Shown: positions 34,602 to 43,684 of the stretch, one piece after another
Layout of the letters: every line of letters begins with the position of its first letter
How positions within the stretch are numbered: position 1 is the first letter of the stretch
NCBI GenBank assembly: GCA_020161015.1
Contig: JAIUOT010000063.1
Span: 49,392-113,391, forward strand
DNA length: 64,000 nt
Reading direction: 5' to 3'
DNA from: Actinomycetota bacterium
GTDB lineage: Bacteria > Actinomycetota > Actinomycetes > Propionibacteriales > Propionibacteriaceae
The notes under the pieces: model-generated
What the model saw: only the letters and a program-made list of their open reading frames with translations
Database searches by the model: none
What the model was told of the DNA's origin: nothing
Made by a program: the position numbers and the translations under genes

Positions 34602-36146
34602 ATGGCTGACCAAGCGACCATCCTGCGGATGCAGGGAATCACGAAGGACTTCAGTGGCGTCCGCGCCCTCGACGACGTGAGCCTCGAGGTGGCGCGCGGC
34701 GAGGTGCACGCCATCTGCGGCGAGAACGGCGCGGGGAAGTCGACGCTGATGAAGGTGCTCAGCGGCGTCTACCCGCACGGCACCTACACCGGCACGATCG
34801 AGCTCAACGGCGCCGAGGCCACCTTCAGCGACATCAACGCCAGCGAGGCGGCCGGCATCGTCATCATCCACCAGGAGCTCGCCCTCAATCCGCTCGCCTC
34901 GATCGCGGAGAACATCTTCCTCGGCAACGAGCGCGCCGCGCGCGGCGTGATCAACTGGGACCGCACCACCATCGAGGCCGCGGCGCTGCTGGCCAAGGTG
35001 GGGCTGAACGAGAACCCGTCCACGAAGGTCTACGAGATCGGCGTGGGCAAGCAGCAACTGGTCGAGATCGCCAAGGCCATGGCCAAGGACGTCTCCCTGC
35101 TGATCCTGGACGAGCCCACCGCGGCCCTCAACGACGAGGACTCCGACCACCTGCTCGACCTGATCGCCGGCATGCGCGACCACGGCATCACCTGCATCCT
35201 GATCTCCCACAAGCTCCGCGAGGTGCGGCGGATCGCCGACCGGGTCACCGTGATCCGCGACGGGCACACCATCGAGACCATCGACATGTCCTCCCCGGAC
35301 GCCACGGAGGCCCGGATCATCAAGGCCATGGTCGGACGCGAGCTGAACAACCTGTTCCCGCCGCACCAGCCCACCATCGGCGAGGAGAAGTTCCGCGTCG
35401 AGGACTGGACGGCCCACCACCCCGCCGACCCGTCGCGGGTGGTCGTCGACCACGCCAGCTTCTCCGTCCGCGCCGGCGAGATCGTCGGCTTCGCCGGGCT
35501 GATGGGCGCCGGCCGCACCGAGCTCGCGATGAGCCTGTTCGGACGCCTGTACGGCACCGGCATCTCCGGCCGGGTCTACAAGGACGGGGAGGAGATCACC
35601 ACCGCCACGGTCGACGACGCCGTGGCCCACGGGATCGCCTACGTCACCGAGGACCGCAAGCGCTACGGCCTGAACCTGATCGCGAGCGTCACCACCAACA
35701 TCTCCGCCGTCGCCCTCTCCCGGTTCGCGCGGTGGGGGGTCATCGACCGCAACCGCGAGTACCTCTCGGCCGAGGACTACCGGCGGGACATGAACATCAA
35801 GACGCCGAGCGTCTCTGAGGTCGTCGGACGCCTGTCCGGCGGCAACCAGCAGAAGGTCGTGCTCAGCAAGTGGCTGGTCTCCGGGCCGGACGTGCTGATC
35901 CTCGACGAGCCCACGCGCGGCATCGACGTGGGCGCGAAGTACGAGATCTACGGCCTCATCAACGCGCTCGCCGACCAGGGGAAGGCGGTCGTGATGATCT
36001 CGTCCGAACTGCCCGAACTGCTCGGCATGTGCGACCGGATCTACACCATCTCCGAGGGCGCCGTCACCGGCGAGCTGCCCCGCGCGGAGGCGACGCAGGA
36101 GAACCTGATGTACCTGATGACCATGGGAAAGGAAGCCCAGCGATGA
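34602..36146 (+). CDS. xylG: CUT2 ABC transporter ATPase (two nucleotide-binding domains)
   Basis: The 514-aa protein contains two ABC domains. NBD1 has Walker A GENGAGKS (residues ~41-48), signature [13 protein letters not shown] and Walker [15 protein letters not shown]2 has the altered Walker A-like [10 protein letters not shown] (~302-311), signature [15 protein letters not shown] (~416-430) and Walker [15 protein letters not shown]. This is the XylG/RbsA/MglA layout, powering xylose uptake with the permease XylH. ATG 34602 follows AGAGG. The stop overlaps the permease ATG. Confidence 0.94.
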   Translation: MADQATILRMQGITKDFSGVRALDDVSLEVARGEVHAICGENGAGKSTLMKVLSGVYPHGTYTGTIELNGAEATFSDINASEAAGIVIIHQELALNPLASIAENIFLGNERAARGVINWDRTTIEAAALLAKVGLNENPSTKVYEIGVGKQQLVEIAKAMAKDVSLLILDEPTAALNDEDSDHLLDLIAGMRDHGITCILISHKLREVRRIADRVTVIRDGHTIETIDMSSPDATEARIIKAMVGRELNNLFPPHQPTIGEEKFRVEDWTAHHPADPSRVVVDHASFSVRAGEIVGFAGLMGAGRTELAMSLFGRLYGTGISGRVYKDGEEITTATVDDAVAHGIAYVTEDRKRYGLNLIASVTTNISAVALSRFARWGVIDRNREYLSAEDYRRDMNIKTPSVSEVVGRLSGGNQQKVVLSKWLVSGPDVLILDEPTRGIDVGAKYEIYGLINALADQGKAVVMISSELPELLGMCDRIYTISEGAVTGELPRAEATQENLMYLMTMGKEAQR

Positions 36147-37354
36147 CCACCCAGACCGGCAGCACACCCGCGACCGGCAGCGCGCCCGCAGCGGGCAACC
36201 GGCGCCTGGCGACCGACCTGCGCCAGTACGGCATCCTCGCGGCGCTCGTGGTGATCATCGGCCTGTTCGAGGTGCTCACCGGCGGACGCCTGCTGATGCC
36301 CGGCAACGTCAACAACCTGATCCAGCAGAACTCCTACGTGCTGATCCTGGCCATCGGCATGGTGATGGTCATCATCGCCGGCCACATCGACCTGTCCGTC
36401 GGGTCGGCCGTCGCCATGATCGGCGCCGTCGCGGCCCTCGCGATGAGCGAGTGGCACCTGCCGTGGTGGCTCGCGGTGATCGTGTCGCTGCTGGTCGGCG
36501 CGGTGGTCGGCGCCTGGCAGGGGTTCTGGGTGGCCCTCATGGGCATCCCGGCATTCATCGTCACCCTCGCCGGCATGCTGCTGTTCCGCGGGCTCACCCT
36601 GATCTTCCTGCACGGCGGCACCATCGGCGGCCTGCCGAACGAGTTCGTCGCCATCGGCGCCGGCTGGCTGCCCAGCTGGCTGGGCAAGGTCGGCCGGGTG
36701 GACGTGCTCACCCTGGTCCTCGGCCTGCTCGCGTGCGCGGCCCTGGTCGCCCTGCAGCTGGTCGCGCGGGCCGGACGGCGCCGCCTCGACCTGCCGGTGG
36801 AGGGTGCGGCGTCCTTCTGGGTCAAGATCGCCCTCGCCGTGGTCGCGATCATGGCCGTCTGCTGGCAGCTGGCCAACTACAGCGGCACCCCGATCATCCT
36901 GATCATCCTCGCCGTGCTGGTCGTGGCGTACTCGTTCCTGCTCAACCGCACGGTGTTCGGCCGGCACGTCTACGCGATGGGCGGCAACCTCTTCGCCGCC
37001 GTGATGAGCGGCGTGAAGACCAGCCGGGTGAACTTCGCGATCTTCGTCAACATGGGCGTTCTCGCCGCTCTCGCCGGTGTCGTCAGCACGGCCCGCGCCG
37101 GGAGCGCCGTGGCCTCCGCCGGCCAGAACTACGAGCTGGACGCGATCGCGGCCGTGTTCATCGGCGGCGCCGCCGTCCAGGGCGGTGTCGGGACGGTGAC
37201 CGGGGCGGTCATCGGTGGCCTGGTCATGGGCGTGCTGAACATGGGCCTGTCGATCCTGTCGGTGGACGCGGCGTGGCAGATGGCGATCAAGGGCCTCGTC
37301 CTGCTGCTCGCGGTGGCGTTCGACCTGATCAACAAGAGGCGCGGCGGGCGGTGA
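36143..37354 (+). CDS. xylH: CUT2 ABC transporter permease
   Basis: The 403-aa protein has about ten transmembrane helices. Family marks include [20 protein letters not shown] (residues ~73-92), [20 protein letters not shown] and [20 protein letters not shown]. It contains an extra hydrophilic loop ([18 protein letters not shown]) seen in XylH-type long permeases. It starts within ATGA at the end of xylG. A ROK regulator follows on the same strand after 61 bp. Confidence 0.94.
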   Translation: MTTQTGSTPATGSAPAAGNRRLATDLRQYGILAALVVIIGLFEVLTGGRLLMPGNVNNLIQQNSYVLILAIGMVMVIIAGHIDLSVGSAVAMIGAVAALAMSEWHLPWWLAVIVSLLVGAVVGAWQGFWVALMGIPAFIVTLAGMLLFRGLTLIFLHGGTIGGLPNEFVAIGAGWLPSWLGKVGRVDVLTLVLGLLACAALVALQLVARAGRRRLDLPVEGAASFWVKIALAVVAIMAVCWQLANYSGTPIILIILAVLVVAYSFLLNRTVFGRHVYAMGGNLFAAVMSGVKTSRVNFAIFVNMGVLAALAGVVSTARAGSAVASAGQNYELDAIAAVFIGGAAVQGGVGTVTGAVIGGLVMGVLNMGLSILSVDAAWQMAIKGLVLLLAVAFDLINKRRGGR

Positions 37355-37415
37355 TCCTGCGCGCCGGGATCGCGCGATAGTCTCCCCCGGACGCACGAAC
37401 TCAGGAGTGGCAGGC

Positions 37416-38585
37416 ATGGCGATCACGGCGGGCACGACCGAGGACGTCCGGCGTACCAACCTCTCGGCGATCCTCGGCCTGCTCTACCGTGGCGGGCCGG
37501 CGTCCCGGGCCGTGCTGTGCAAGCGCACCGGGCGCAACCGCTCGACGATCGCCAGCCTCGTCAACGACCTGGTGGAACTGGGGCTGGTCGCCGAGCGCGA
37601 GCCGGACTCCCAGGGCCAGGTGGGACGCCCCAGCCCCGTGGTCGAGGTGCGTCCCGAGGTGACCGCGATCGCGGTGAATCCCGAGATCGACGCGCTGACG
37701 ATCGGGCTGGTCGGGCTGGACGGTGGCGTCCGCCGGGTGATCCGGCACGAGTACGACCGGATCCCCACCGCGTCCGAGGTGCTGAGCATCACCGCGGCGG
37801 TGATCGCGGGCATGCAGGTCGAGCTCGAGGGCCTCACCGTCGCCGGCGTCGGCGTCGCCGTCCCCGGGCAGGTGCGCACCAGCGACGGTGTGGTGCGCAA
37901 CGCCCCCCACCTCGACTGGCACGACGAGCCGTTCGGGGAGCCGCTGGCCGCCGCGGTCGGCTACCCGGTGCTGGTGGCGAACGACGCCGCCCTCGGAGCC
38001 CTGGCCGAGCACGAGTTCGGCGCGGGCCGCGGCCACGACCACCTCGTCTACGTCAACGGGGGCGCCTCCGGCATCGGCGGCGGCGTGATCATCGCCGGGA
38101 CGCCGCTGGGCGGCATCGCCGGCTACGCGGGTGAGCTCGGCCACGTCCGGGTCTCCGGCTCGTCCGTCGTCGACTCCGCCGGCATCGCCGGCACGCTCGA
38201 GGCGGAGGTGACCCGCGCCGAGCTGCTGGACGCCCTCGGGCTGCCCCGGGCCGACGCCGCAGCCTTCGAGACCGCCCTGCTGGCCGACCGCTCCGACCGG
38301 GTGGCCGCCATCGTCGAGCGCCAGCTCGGGCACCTCGGCAGCGCGCTCGCCGCGGCCATCAACCTGTTCAACCCCGCCGTGATCGCCCTGGGCGGCTTCC
38401 TGGCGGCGCTCCAGGCGTACGACCCGGCCGGCCTGGAGCGGGTCGTGGCCGCCGCGGCACTGCCGCCGTCGCTGGAGGGCGTCCGGATCACCCCGGCCGA
38501 GCTCGGCCCGGACCTGCTGATGATCGGCGCGGCCGCGCTGGCGTTCGAGCCCCTGCTGACCGACCCGGCGTCCCTGTCCCGCTGA
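37416..38585 (+). CDS. ROK family transcriptional regulator (XylR-type)
   Basis: The 389-aa protein has an N-terminal winged HTH (VRRTNLSAILGLLYRGGPAS, then LCKRTGRNRSTIASLVNDLV, residues ~9-55) and a ROK sugar-kinase-like domain with VAVPGQV, VANDAALGALAEHEFGAGRG and GELGHVRVSG. Zn-binding Cys residues of classical ROK proteins after GELGH are absent (VSGSSVVDS), common in transcriptional members. It likely represses xylAB and the xylose importer in the absence of xylose. ATG at 37416 has AGGAG upstream. A TAGTCT at 37378-37383 is a possible separate promoter. Confidence 0.9.
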   Translation: MAITAGTTEDVRRTNLSAILGLLYRGGPASRAVLCKRTGRNRSTIASLVNDLVELGLVAEREPDSQGQVGRPSPVVEVRPEVTAIAVNPEIDALTIGLVGLDGGVRRVIRHEYDRIPTASEVLSITAAVIAGMQVELEGLTVAGVGVAVPGQVRTSDGVVRNAPHLDWHDEPFGEPLAAAVGYPVLVANDAALGALAEHEFGAGRGHDHLVYVNGGASGIGGGVIIAGTPLGGIAGYAGELGHVRVSGSSVVDSAGIAGTLEAEVTRAELLDALGLPRADAAAFETALLADRSDRVAAIVERQLGHLGSALAAAINLFNPAVIALGGFLAALQAYDPAGLERVVAAAALPPSLEGVRITPAELGPDLLMIGAAALAFEPLLTDPASLSR

Positions 38586-38590
38586 GCTGC

Positions 38591-40003
38591 TCAGTAGGTG
38601 ATGACCTGCTCTGCGGAGTGCCCGTGCAGGCGTCGGGCGGCCTCGGCCAGCGAGCCGGACAGCGACGGGTAGACGGTGAAGGTCTCCGCGAGCTGGTCGA
38701 CGGTGAGCTTGTTGCGCACGGCGAGTGACAGCGGGTGGATCAGTTCGGACGCCGACGGCGCCACCACCACCCCGCCGACAACGATGCCAGTGGTGGGCAG
38801 GCAGAAGATCTTCACGAAGCCGTCGGTGAGGGCCTGCATCTTCGCCCGGGCGTTGCTGCGCAGCGGCAGCATCATCGTGAGCCCGCGCACCACTCCGGTG
38901 TCGATGTCGGCCTGGCTGCAGCCGACCGTCGCGATCTCCGGGGCGGTGAACACGTTCGCGCAGACCGTCCGCAGGTCGAGGGGGGCCACCGAGTCGCCGA
39001 GGGAGTGCCACATGGCGATGCGGCCCTGCATGGCCGCGACGCTGGCGAGGGCGTTGACGCCGGTGCAGTCACCGGCGGCGTAGACGCCGCGGGCGCTGGT
39101 GCGCGAGACCCGGTCCACCTCGATGTGCCCGGACGCGGACAGGCGGACGCCCGCCTCCTCCAGGCCGATGTGGGTGGTGTTGGGGATGGCACCGACGGCC
39201 ATCAGGCAGTGCGAGCCGACCACCTCCGTGCCGTCGGCGAGCCGCACGACGACCTCGTCCCCGCGCCGCTCGGCGCCCAGCGCGCGGGCGCCGTTGAGCA
39301 CCGTCATGCCGCTGTTCTCGAAGACGTGCTGGATCACCCGCGCGGCGTCGTCGTCCTGCCCCGGTAGCACCTGGTGGCGGGAGGAGACCAGCGTCACGGT
39401 GACGCCCAGGGCGGTGTAGGCGCTGGCGAACTCCGCACCGGTGACGCCCGACCCGACCACGATCAGGTGGTTCGGCACCTCCTCCAGGTCGTAGATCTGG
39501 GCCCAGGTGAAGATCCGCTCCCCGTCGGGACGGGCGGTGTCCAGCTCGCGGGGGTGCGCACCGGTCGCCACCAGCACGATGTCGGCGGGCAGCTCCTCGT
39601 CGCCGTCCGCGGTCTGGGCGATGACCCGCTGCGGGCCGTCCAGCCGCCCGCTCCCGCTGATGATCCGGACGCCGTCGGCGCGCAGCCGCTCGGTGATGTC
39701 GGCGGACTGTGCGCGGGCGAGCTCGCGGATCCGCGCATGGACCAGTCCGAGGTCGACGCTCACCGCTGCGCCGAGCCGGCGGGTGTCGTCGGTGAGGTGG
39801 AGGCCCACCTCCTCCGCGGTGCGGATCTTGGTCATCACCTCCGCGGCGGCGATGAGCGTCTTCGACGGCACCACGTCGGTGAGGACGGCCGAGCCGCCCA
39901 GCCCGCGGCGCTCGACGAGCGTCACCCGGCCACCGAGCTGGCGGGCCACCAGCGCCGCCTCGTAGCCGCCGGGACCGCCGCCGATGATCACCACGTCCGT
40001 CAC
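38591..40003 (-). CDS. lpdA: NAD(P)H dehydrogenase (quinone)/flavoprotein disulfide-reductase family, LpdA-like
   Basis: The 470-aa protein begins VVIIGGGPGGYEAALVARQL, an FAD-binding Rossmann motif, with a second NAD(P)H-binding motif VVGSGVTGAEFASAY (residues ~183-197) and a C-terminal dimerisation domain. The redox-active CxxxxC pair of lipoamide dehydrogenases is replaced by GGSAVLTDVVPSK, as in M. tuberculosis LpdA (Rv3303c), which reduces quinones rather than disulfides. The FAD site AAGDCTGVNALASVA is intact. It is convergent with the ROK gene with only 5 bp between stops, and divergent from a small membrane protein. Confidence 0.92.
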   Translation of the reverse strand: MTDVVIIGGGPGGYEAALVARQLGGRVTLVERRGLGGSAVLTDVVPSKTLIAAAEVMTKIRTAEEVGLHLTDDTRRLGAAVSVDLGLVHARIRELARAQSADITERLRADGVRIISGSGRLDGPQRVIAQTADGDEELPADIVLVATGAHPRELDTARPDGERIFTWAQIYDLEEVPNHLIVVGSGVTGAEFASAYTALGVTVTLVSSRHQVLPGQDDDAARVIQHVFENSGMTVLNGARALGAERRGDEVVVRLADGTEVVGSHCLMAVGAIPNTTHIGLEEAGVRLSASGHIEVDRVSRTSARGVYAAGDCTGVNALASVAAMQGRIAMWHSLGDSVAPLDLRTVCANVFTAPEIATVGCSQADIDTGVVRGLTMMLPLRSNARAKMQALTDGFVKIFCLPTTGIVVGGVVVAPSASELIHPLSLAVRNKLTVDQLAETFTVYPSLSGSLAEAARRLHGHSAEQVITY

Positions 40004-40059
40004 CCCAGGATTCTCCCACGCCGGACGCGTCGCGTCCCTGCCCGGGTGCGCGCGCTGGT

Positions 40060-40065
40060 TAGGCT
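40060..40065 (+). promoter_or_regulatory. -10 (TAGGCT) of leaderless membrane-protein gene
   Basis: TAGGCT is followed by 6 nt and the GTG at 40072, with no Shine-Dalgarno. Confidence 0.5.
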
Positions 40066-40071
40066 CGGCAC

Positions 40072-40539
40072 GTGGTCCCCCGCGTCATCCTCTCCGCCGT
40101 CGCCCTGGCCGGCGTGCTGGTCAGCGTGGTGATGGTGGTCGTCGGGCTGCCGGAGGCCACGCCGGCGCAGACCGTGTTGCTCGAGCTCTCCTCGCTGCCG
40201 CTGTCGGTGTCGGTCGCCGCGGGCGTGTGGCTGCTGCACCTGTCGGCCGCCCGGCCGGCCGGACGCCGCTCGCGGATGGTCCTCTCCGGCGCCGCGGCCA
40301 CGATCGCCTTCGGTCTCGTGCTGATGGCGTGGGCCTACCTCGCCGGCCCGCGGGACCGCGTCCACACCGGCCAGGTGCTCGTGTGGCTGGGGCTGTTCGC
40401 CGCCCTCGTGGTGATGATCCGGCGGCAGCCGCGGCGGCGCTCCACCCGCTTCGCGCTGCTCGCGGACGACGAGGACGACGCCGGCGGGGACGGCGAGGAC
40501 GACGCCCCGGCTGACCGGGACCGGACCCCGTCGTTATAG
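40072..40539 (+). CDS. Small membrane protein of unknown function
   Basis: The 155-aa protein has four hydrophobic segments (ILSAVALAGVLVSVVMVVVG, then a second around LSVSVAAGVWLLHL, AATIAFGLVLMAWAYLAG, and VLVWLGLFAALVVMI) and an acidic C-terminal tail (LADDEDDAGGDGEDDAP). I do not recognise the family. It lies between lpdA and punA, where M. tuberculosis carries other small genes. The start is a leaderless GTG. The stop codon TAG is part of the -10 of the next gene. Confidence 0.7.
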   Translation: MVPRVILSAVALAGVLVSVVMVVVGLPEATPAQTVLLELSSLPLSVSVAAGVWLLHLSAARPAGRRSRMVLSGAAATIAFGLVLMAWAYLAGPRDRVHTGQVLVWLGLFAALVVMIRRQPRRRSTRFALLADDEDDAGGDGEDDAPADRDRTPSL

Positions 40540-40540
40540 T
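40535..40540 (+). promoter_or_regulatory. -10 (TATAGT) of punA overlapping the upstream stop codon
   Basis: TATAGT contains the TAG stop of the preceding gene (40537-40539) and lies 6 nt before the GTG of the purine nucleoside phosphorylase gene. The promoter is the best match to TANNNT consensus in the window, so punA likely has its own leaderless transcript. Confidence 0.6.
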
Positions 40541-40546
40541 CATCTG

Positions 40547-41353
40547 GTGACTGCGCAGACAGATCCGCGCGCCCTCGCCGCAGAGGCCGCCGCAACCCTC
40601 ACCCACCGCTTCGGGATCTCCTCCATCGATCTCGCCCTCGTGCTCGGCTCAGGGTGGTCCGGCGCGTCCGCCGGCGTCGGCGAGCAGCTCGGCGAATGCC
40701 CGCTGGAGGAGCTCCCCGGCTTCGCCAAGCCGGTCGTCGCCGGGCACGGCGGGGCCCTGAAGCTCATCCGCACCGGCACCGGGAAGGTGGCCGCGCTGTT
40801 CACCGGGCGCACCCACTTCTACGAGGGACGCGGCGTCGCCGCCGTCGTCCACGGCGTCCGGACCGCCGCGGCGGCGGGGGCGTCCGCGATCGTCCTCACC
40901 AACGGGTGCGGCGGCCTGCACGCCGACTGGGCACCGGGCACGCCCGTGCTGATCCGCGACCACATCAACCTCACCGGCGCCACGCCGCTGGAGGGGGCGA
41001 CCTTCATCGACCTCACCGAGGCGTACTCCGCGCGGCTGCGCGCCCTCGCGCACGAGGTGGACCCGACCCTCCTCGAGGGCGTCTACGTGCAGTTCCGGGG
41101 CCCGCAGTACGAGACCCCCGCCGAGGTGCGGATGGCCAAGGTCCTCGGCGGCGACCTGGTGGGCATGTCCACCACGCTGGAGACCATCGCCGCCCGCGAG
41201 GCGGGCCTGGAGGTGCTCGGCATCTCCCTGGTGACCAACCCCGGGGCGGGGATCTCCCCCACCCCCCTGGAGCACGCGGAGGTGATCGCCGCGGGCAAGG
41301 CCGCCGAGCCCCGCCTGCGCGCACTGCTCGCCGGCCTCCTCGACCGGCTCTAG
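40547..41353 (+). CDS. punA: Purine nucleoside phosphorylase
   Basis: The 268-aa trimeric-type PNP phosphorolyses inosine and guanosine to base and ribose 1-phosphate. The N-terminus reads FGISSIDLALVLGSGWSGAS, then GHGGALKLIRTG (phosphate His/Ser loop), GRTHFYEGRG, and YVQFRGPQYETPAEVRMAKV (residues ~181-200) with the substrate Glu and Met. The GMSTTLE and LVTNPGAGISP segments complete the active site. The leaderless GTG start is set by the TATAGT promoter. It lies next to the phosphomutase gene, the arrangement of Rv3307-Rv3308, so ribose phosphate can be isomerised. Confidence 0.94.
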   Translation: MTAQTDPRALAAEAAATLTHRFGISSIDLALVLGSGWSGASAGVGEQLGECPLEELPGFAKPVVAGHGGALKLIRTGTGKVAALFTGRTHFYEGRGVAAVVHGVRTAAAAGASAIVLTNGCGGLHADWAPGTPVLIRDHINLTGATPLEGATFIDLTEAYSARLRALAHEVDPTLLEGVYVQFRGPQYETPAEVRMAKVLGGDLVGMSTTLETIAAREAGLEVLGISLVTNPGAGISPTPLEHAEVIAAGKAAEPRLRALLAGLLDRL

Positions 41354-41362
41354 GAGGACGCC

Positions 41363-43015
41363 ATGATCGGCACGGAACTGCGCGAGCGGATCACCGCCTG
41401 GCGCGAGCAGGACCCCGATGTGGCCACCGCCGTGGCACTGGACGACCTCGTCGCCCGCGCGGACGCGGGGGACGGGACGGCGCTGGCCGAGCTCGCCGAC
41501 GCGTTCTCCGGCCCGCTAGCCTTCGGCACGGCCGGCCTGCGCGGCCCGCTGGGCCCTGGCCCGGCGCGGATGAACCGGGTCGTGGTCAGCCAGGCGGCAG
41601 CCGGCCTGGCCGCCCACCTGCTCGACCTCGGGTTCGAGGGCGGACGGGTGATCGTCGGCTACGACGCCCGCTACAACTCCGACGTGTTCGCCACCGACAC
41701 CGCGCAGATCCTCGCCGGGGCAGGGTTGCAGCCGCTGCTGTGCTCGCGTCCCCTGCCCACGCCCGTGGTGGCGTTCGGGATCCGGCACTTCGAGTGTGTC
41801 GCCGGCGTCGTGGTGACCGCGTCCCACAACCCGCCGCAGGACAACGGCTACAAGGTCTACCTCGGCGACGGCTCGCAGATCATCCCGCCGACGGACGGCC
41901 TGATCGCCGCCCGTATCGCCGAGGTCGCGTCCCGGCCGCTGGCCGACATCGCCCGCAGCGAGGACTACCCGCTGGTCGGGGAGGAACTCGTGGACGCCTA
42001 CGTCGCGCGGGCGGCATCGCTCGTCCCGCCCGGTGCGCCGCGTGAGGTCACCTGGGTGTACACGGCCATGCACGGCGTCGGCGCCTCTGTCGTCGACCGG
42101 GTCGTGGAGGCGTCCGGCTTCGGCAGCCCCCACCGGGTGACCGAGCAGATCGAGCCGGACCCGGCGTTCCCGACCGTCCCGTTCCCCAACCCGGAGGAGC
42201 CGGGCGCGATCGACCTGGCCCTCGCGCTGGCCCGCGAGGTGGGTGCCGACGTCGCGATCGCGAACGACCCGGACGCCGACCGCTGCGCCATCGCCGCCCC
42301 GATCGGTGGCACCTGGCGGATGCTCACCGGGGACGAGATGGGCTCCCTGCTGGCCGACGACCTCCTGCGCCGCGGGGTGCAGGGCACGTACGCGTGCTCG
42401 GTGGTGTCCAGCACGCTGCTGGGCACGATGGCGCAGGCGCAGGGGCAGCCGTTCACGACGACGCTCACCGGCTTCAAGTGGATCGGCCGGGTGCCCGGGC
42501 TGGCGTTCGGGTACGAGGAGGCGATCGGCTACTGCACGGACGCCGCGGCGGTCCCGGACAAGGACGGCATCACCACCCTGGTGCGGGTGCTCGCCCTCGT
42601 CGCCCAGCTGGCGGCGGACGGACGGACGGTCGCCGACCGGCTGGACGAGATCGCACGCGGGTACGGCCTGCACCTCACCTCGCAGCTGTCGTTCCGGGTC
42701 GCCGACCTGAGCCTGATCTCCGACGCGATGGCCCGCGTGCGGGCCACACCACCGTCCGTGCTGGCCGGCGAGCCGGTCACCGCGGTCGACCTCGCCGCGG
42801 GCAGCGCCCAGCTGCCCCCCACCGACGGCATGCTCTTCAGCGGCGGGTCGGTGCGCGTGGTGGTGCGGCCGTCCGGCACGGAGCCGAAGCTGAAGTGCTA
42901 CCTCCAGGTGCGGCTCGGGGTCGAGGAGAGCCAGGACCTCGTTCTCGCCCGTGCGCGCGCCGCGAAGGTGATGGCCGCAGCCCGTGCCGACATGGCCGCG
43001 GCGCTCGGCCTGTGA
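41363..43015 (+). CDS. pmmB: Phospho-sugar mutase (phosphomannomutase/phosphopentomutase family)
   Basis: The 550-aa alpha-D-phosphohexomutase has the four-domain fold. AFGTAGLRGPLGPGPARMN starts domain I. The phosphoserine loop is VVTASHNPPQDNGYKVY (residues ~151-167, Ser about 154). The metal loop is IANDPDADRCAI (~299). The sugar loop is GYEEAIGYC (~384), and RPSGTEPKLKCYL is the phosphate-binding loop in domain IV. It corresponds to PmmB (Rv3308). Substrate could be phosphomannose, phosphoglucose or phosphoribose. Coupling to punA favours the last. AGGAGG precedes the ATG. Confidence 0.93.
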   Translation: MIGTELRERITAWREQDPDVATAVALDDLVARADAGDGTALAELADAFSGPLAFGTAGLRGPLGPGPARMNRVVVSQAAAGLAAHLLDLGFEGGRVIVGYDARYNSDVFATDTAQILAGAGLQPLLCSRPLPTPVVAFGIRHFECVAGVVVTASHNPPQDNGYKVYLGDGSQIIPPTDGLIAARIAEVASRPLADIARSEDYPLVGEELVDAYVARAASLVPPGAPREVTWVYTAMHGVGASVVDRVVEASGFGSPHRVTEQIEPDPAFPTVPFPNPEEPGAIDLALALAREVGADVAIANDPDADRCAIAAPIGGTWRMLTGDEMGSLLADDLLRRGVQGTYACSVVSSTLLGTMAQAQGQPFTTTLTGFKWIGRVPGLAFGYEEAIGYCTDAAAVPDKDGITTLVRVLALVAQLAADGRTVADRLDEIARGYGLHLTSQLSFRVADLSLISDAMARVRATPPSVLAGEPVTAVDLAAGSAQLPPTDGMLFSGGSVRVVVRPSGTEPKLKCYLQVRLGVEESQDLVLARARAAKVMAAARADMAAALGL

Positions 43016-43659
43016 GCGGCCCGGGGACGGCGGCCGAACCGCCCGGCGCGCAGCCCGCGTCCCCGCCCTGCCGGCTCGTGCTGATCGCGGGGCCGTCCGG
43101 GAGCGGGAAGTCGCGACTCGCCCACGCGGTGGGCTGTCCGTCGCTGCGGCTCGACGACTTCTACTTCGACGCCGACCACCCCGGGATGCCGCAGACCCTG
43201 GGCATCACCGACTGGGACGACGTCCGTTCCTGGGACGCGCGCTCGGCCGTCGCCGCGCTCCAGCAGCTGCTGTCGACGGGTTCGGTGGTGGTGCCGGCCT
43301 ACTCGATCTCGGAGAGTCGCCGGGTGGGCAGCCACGAGGTGCGCCTCGACGGCGCGAGCTGCCTCACCGCTGAGGGCATCTTCGCCATCGAGTTCCTGGC
43401 CACCTGTCGCGAGGCCGGCCTGGACGTGGACGCGGTGTACCTCGACCGCCCGGGGCCGGTGGTGTTCTGGCTGCGCCTGCGGCGTGACCTGGCGAAGAAG
43501 CGCAAGCCGCCGCTCATCCTGCTGCGCCGGGGGCTGGCCCTGTGGCGTGCCCAGCCCGGGCTCCGGCGCAAGGCGATCGCGGCCGGTTTCACGCCGCTGT
43601 CCATGCGCGGGGCGCTCGCCCACCTCGCCGCCACCCCGAAGCCGGTTCCCGCGACCTGA
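43012..43659 (+). CDS. Uridine kinase-like P-loop protein
   Basis: The 215-aa protein has Walker A IAGPSGSGKSRLAHA (residues ~25-39), then SLRLDDFYFDADHPGM (~45-60) like the nucleoside-site of uridine kinases, and a C-terminal basic helix region LRLRRDLAKKRKPPLILLRR. Uridine kinases phosphorylate uridine/cytidine with ATP or GTP. This stand-alone actinobacterial subgroup is not biochemically assigned. The GTG start overlaps the phosphomutase stop, so nucleoside-related function fits the operon. Confidence 0.85.
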   Translation: MSGPGTAAEPPGAQPASPPCRLVLIAGPSGSGKSRLAHAVGCPSLRLDDFYFDADHPGMPQTLGITDWDDVRSWDARSAVAALQQLLSTGSVVVPAYSISESRRVGSHEVRLDGASCLTAEGIFAIEFLATCREAGLDVDAVYLDRPGPVVFWLRLRRDLAKKRKPPLILLRRGLALWRAQPGLRRKAIAAGFTPLSMRGALAHLAATPKPVPAT

Positions 43660-43684
43660 CCCCTTCGAGCCCGCGCCCGCGAGG

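Noticed and set aside
36041..37459. 472-codon minus-strand frame over xylH
   Set aside because: His/Asp/Gln-rich shadow of a real permease gene, as seen opposite many genes here.
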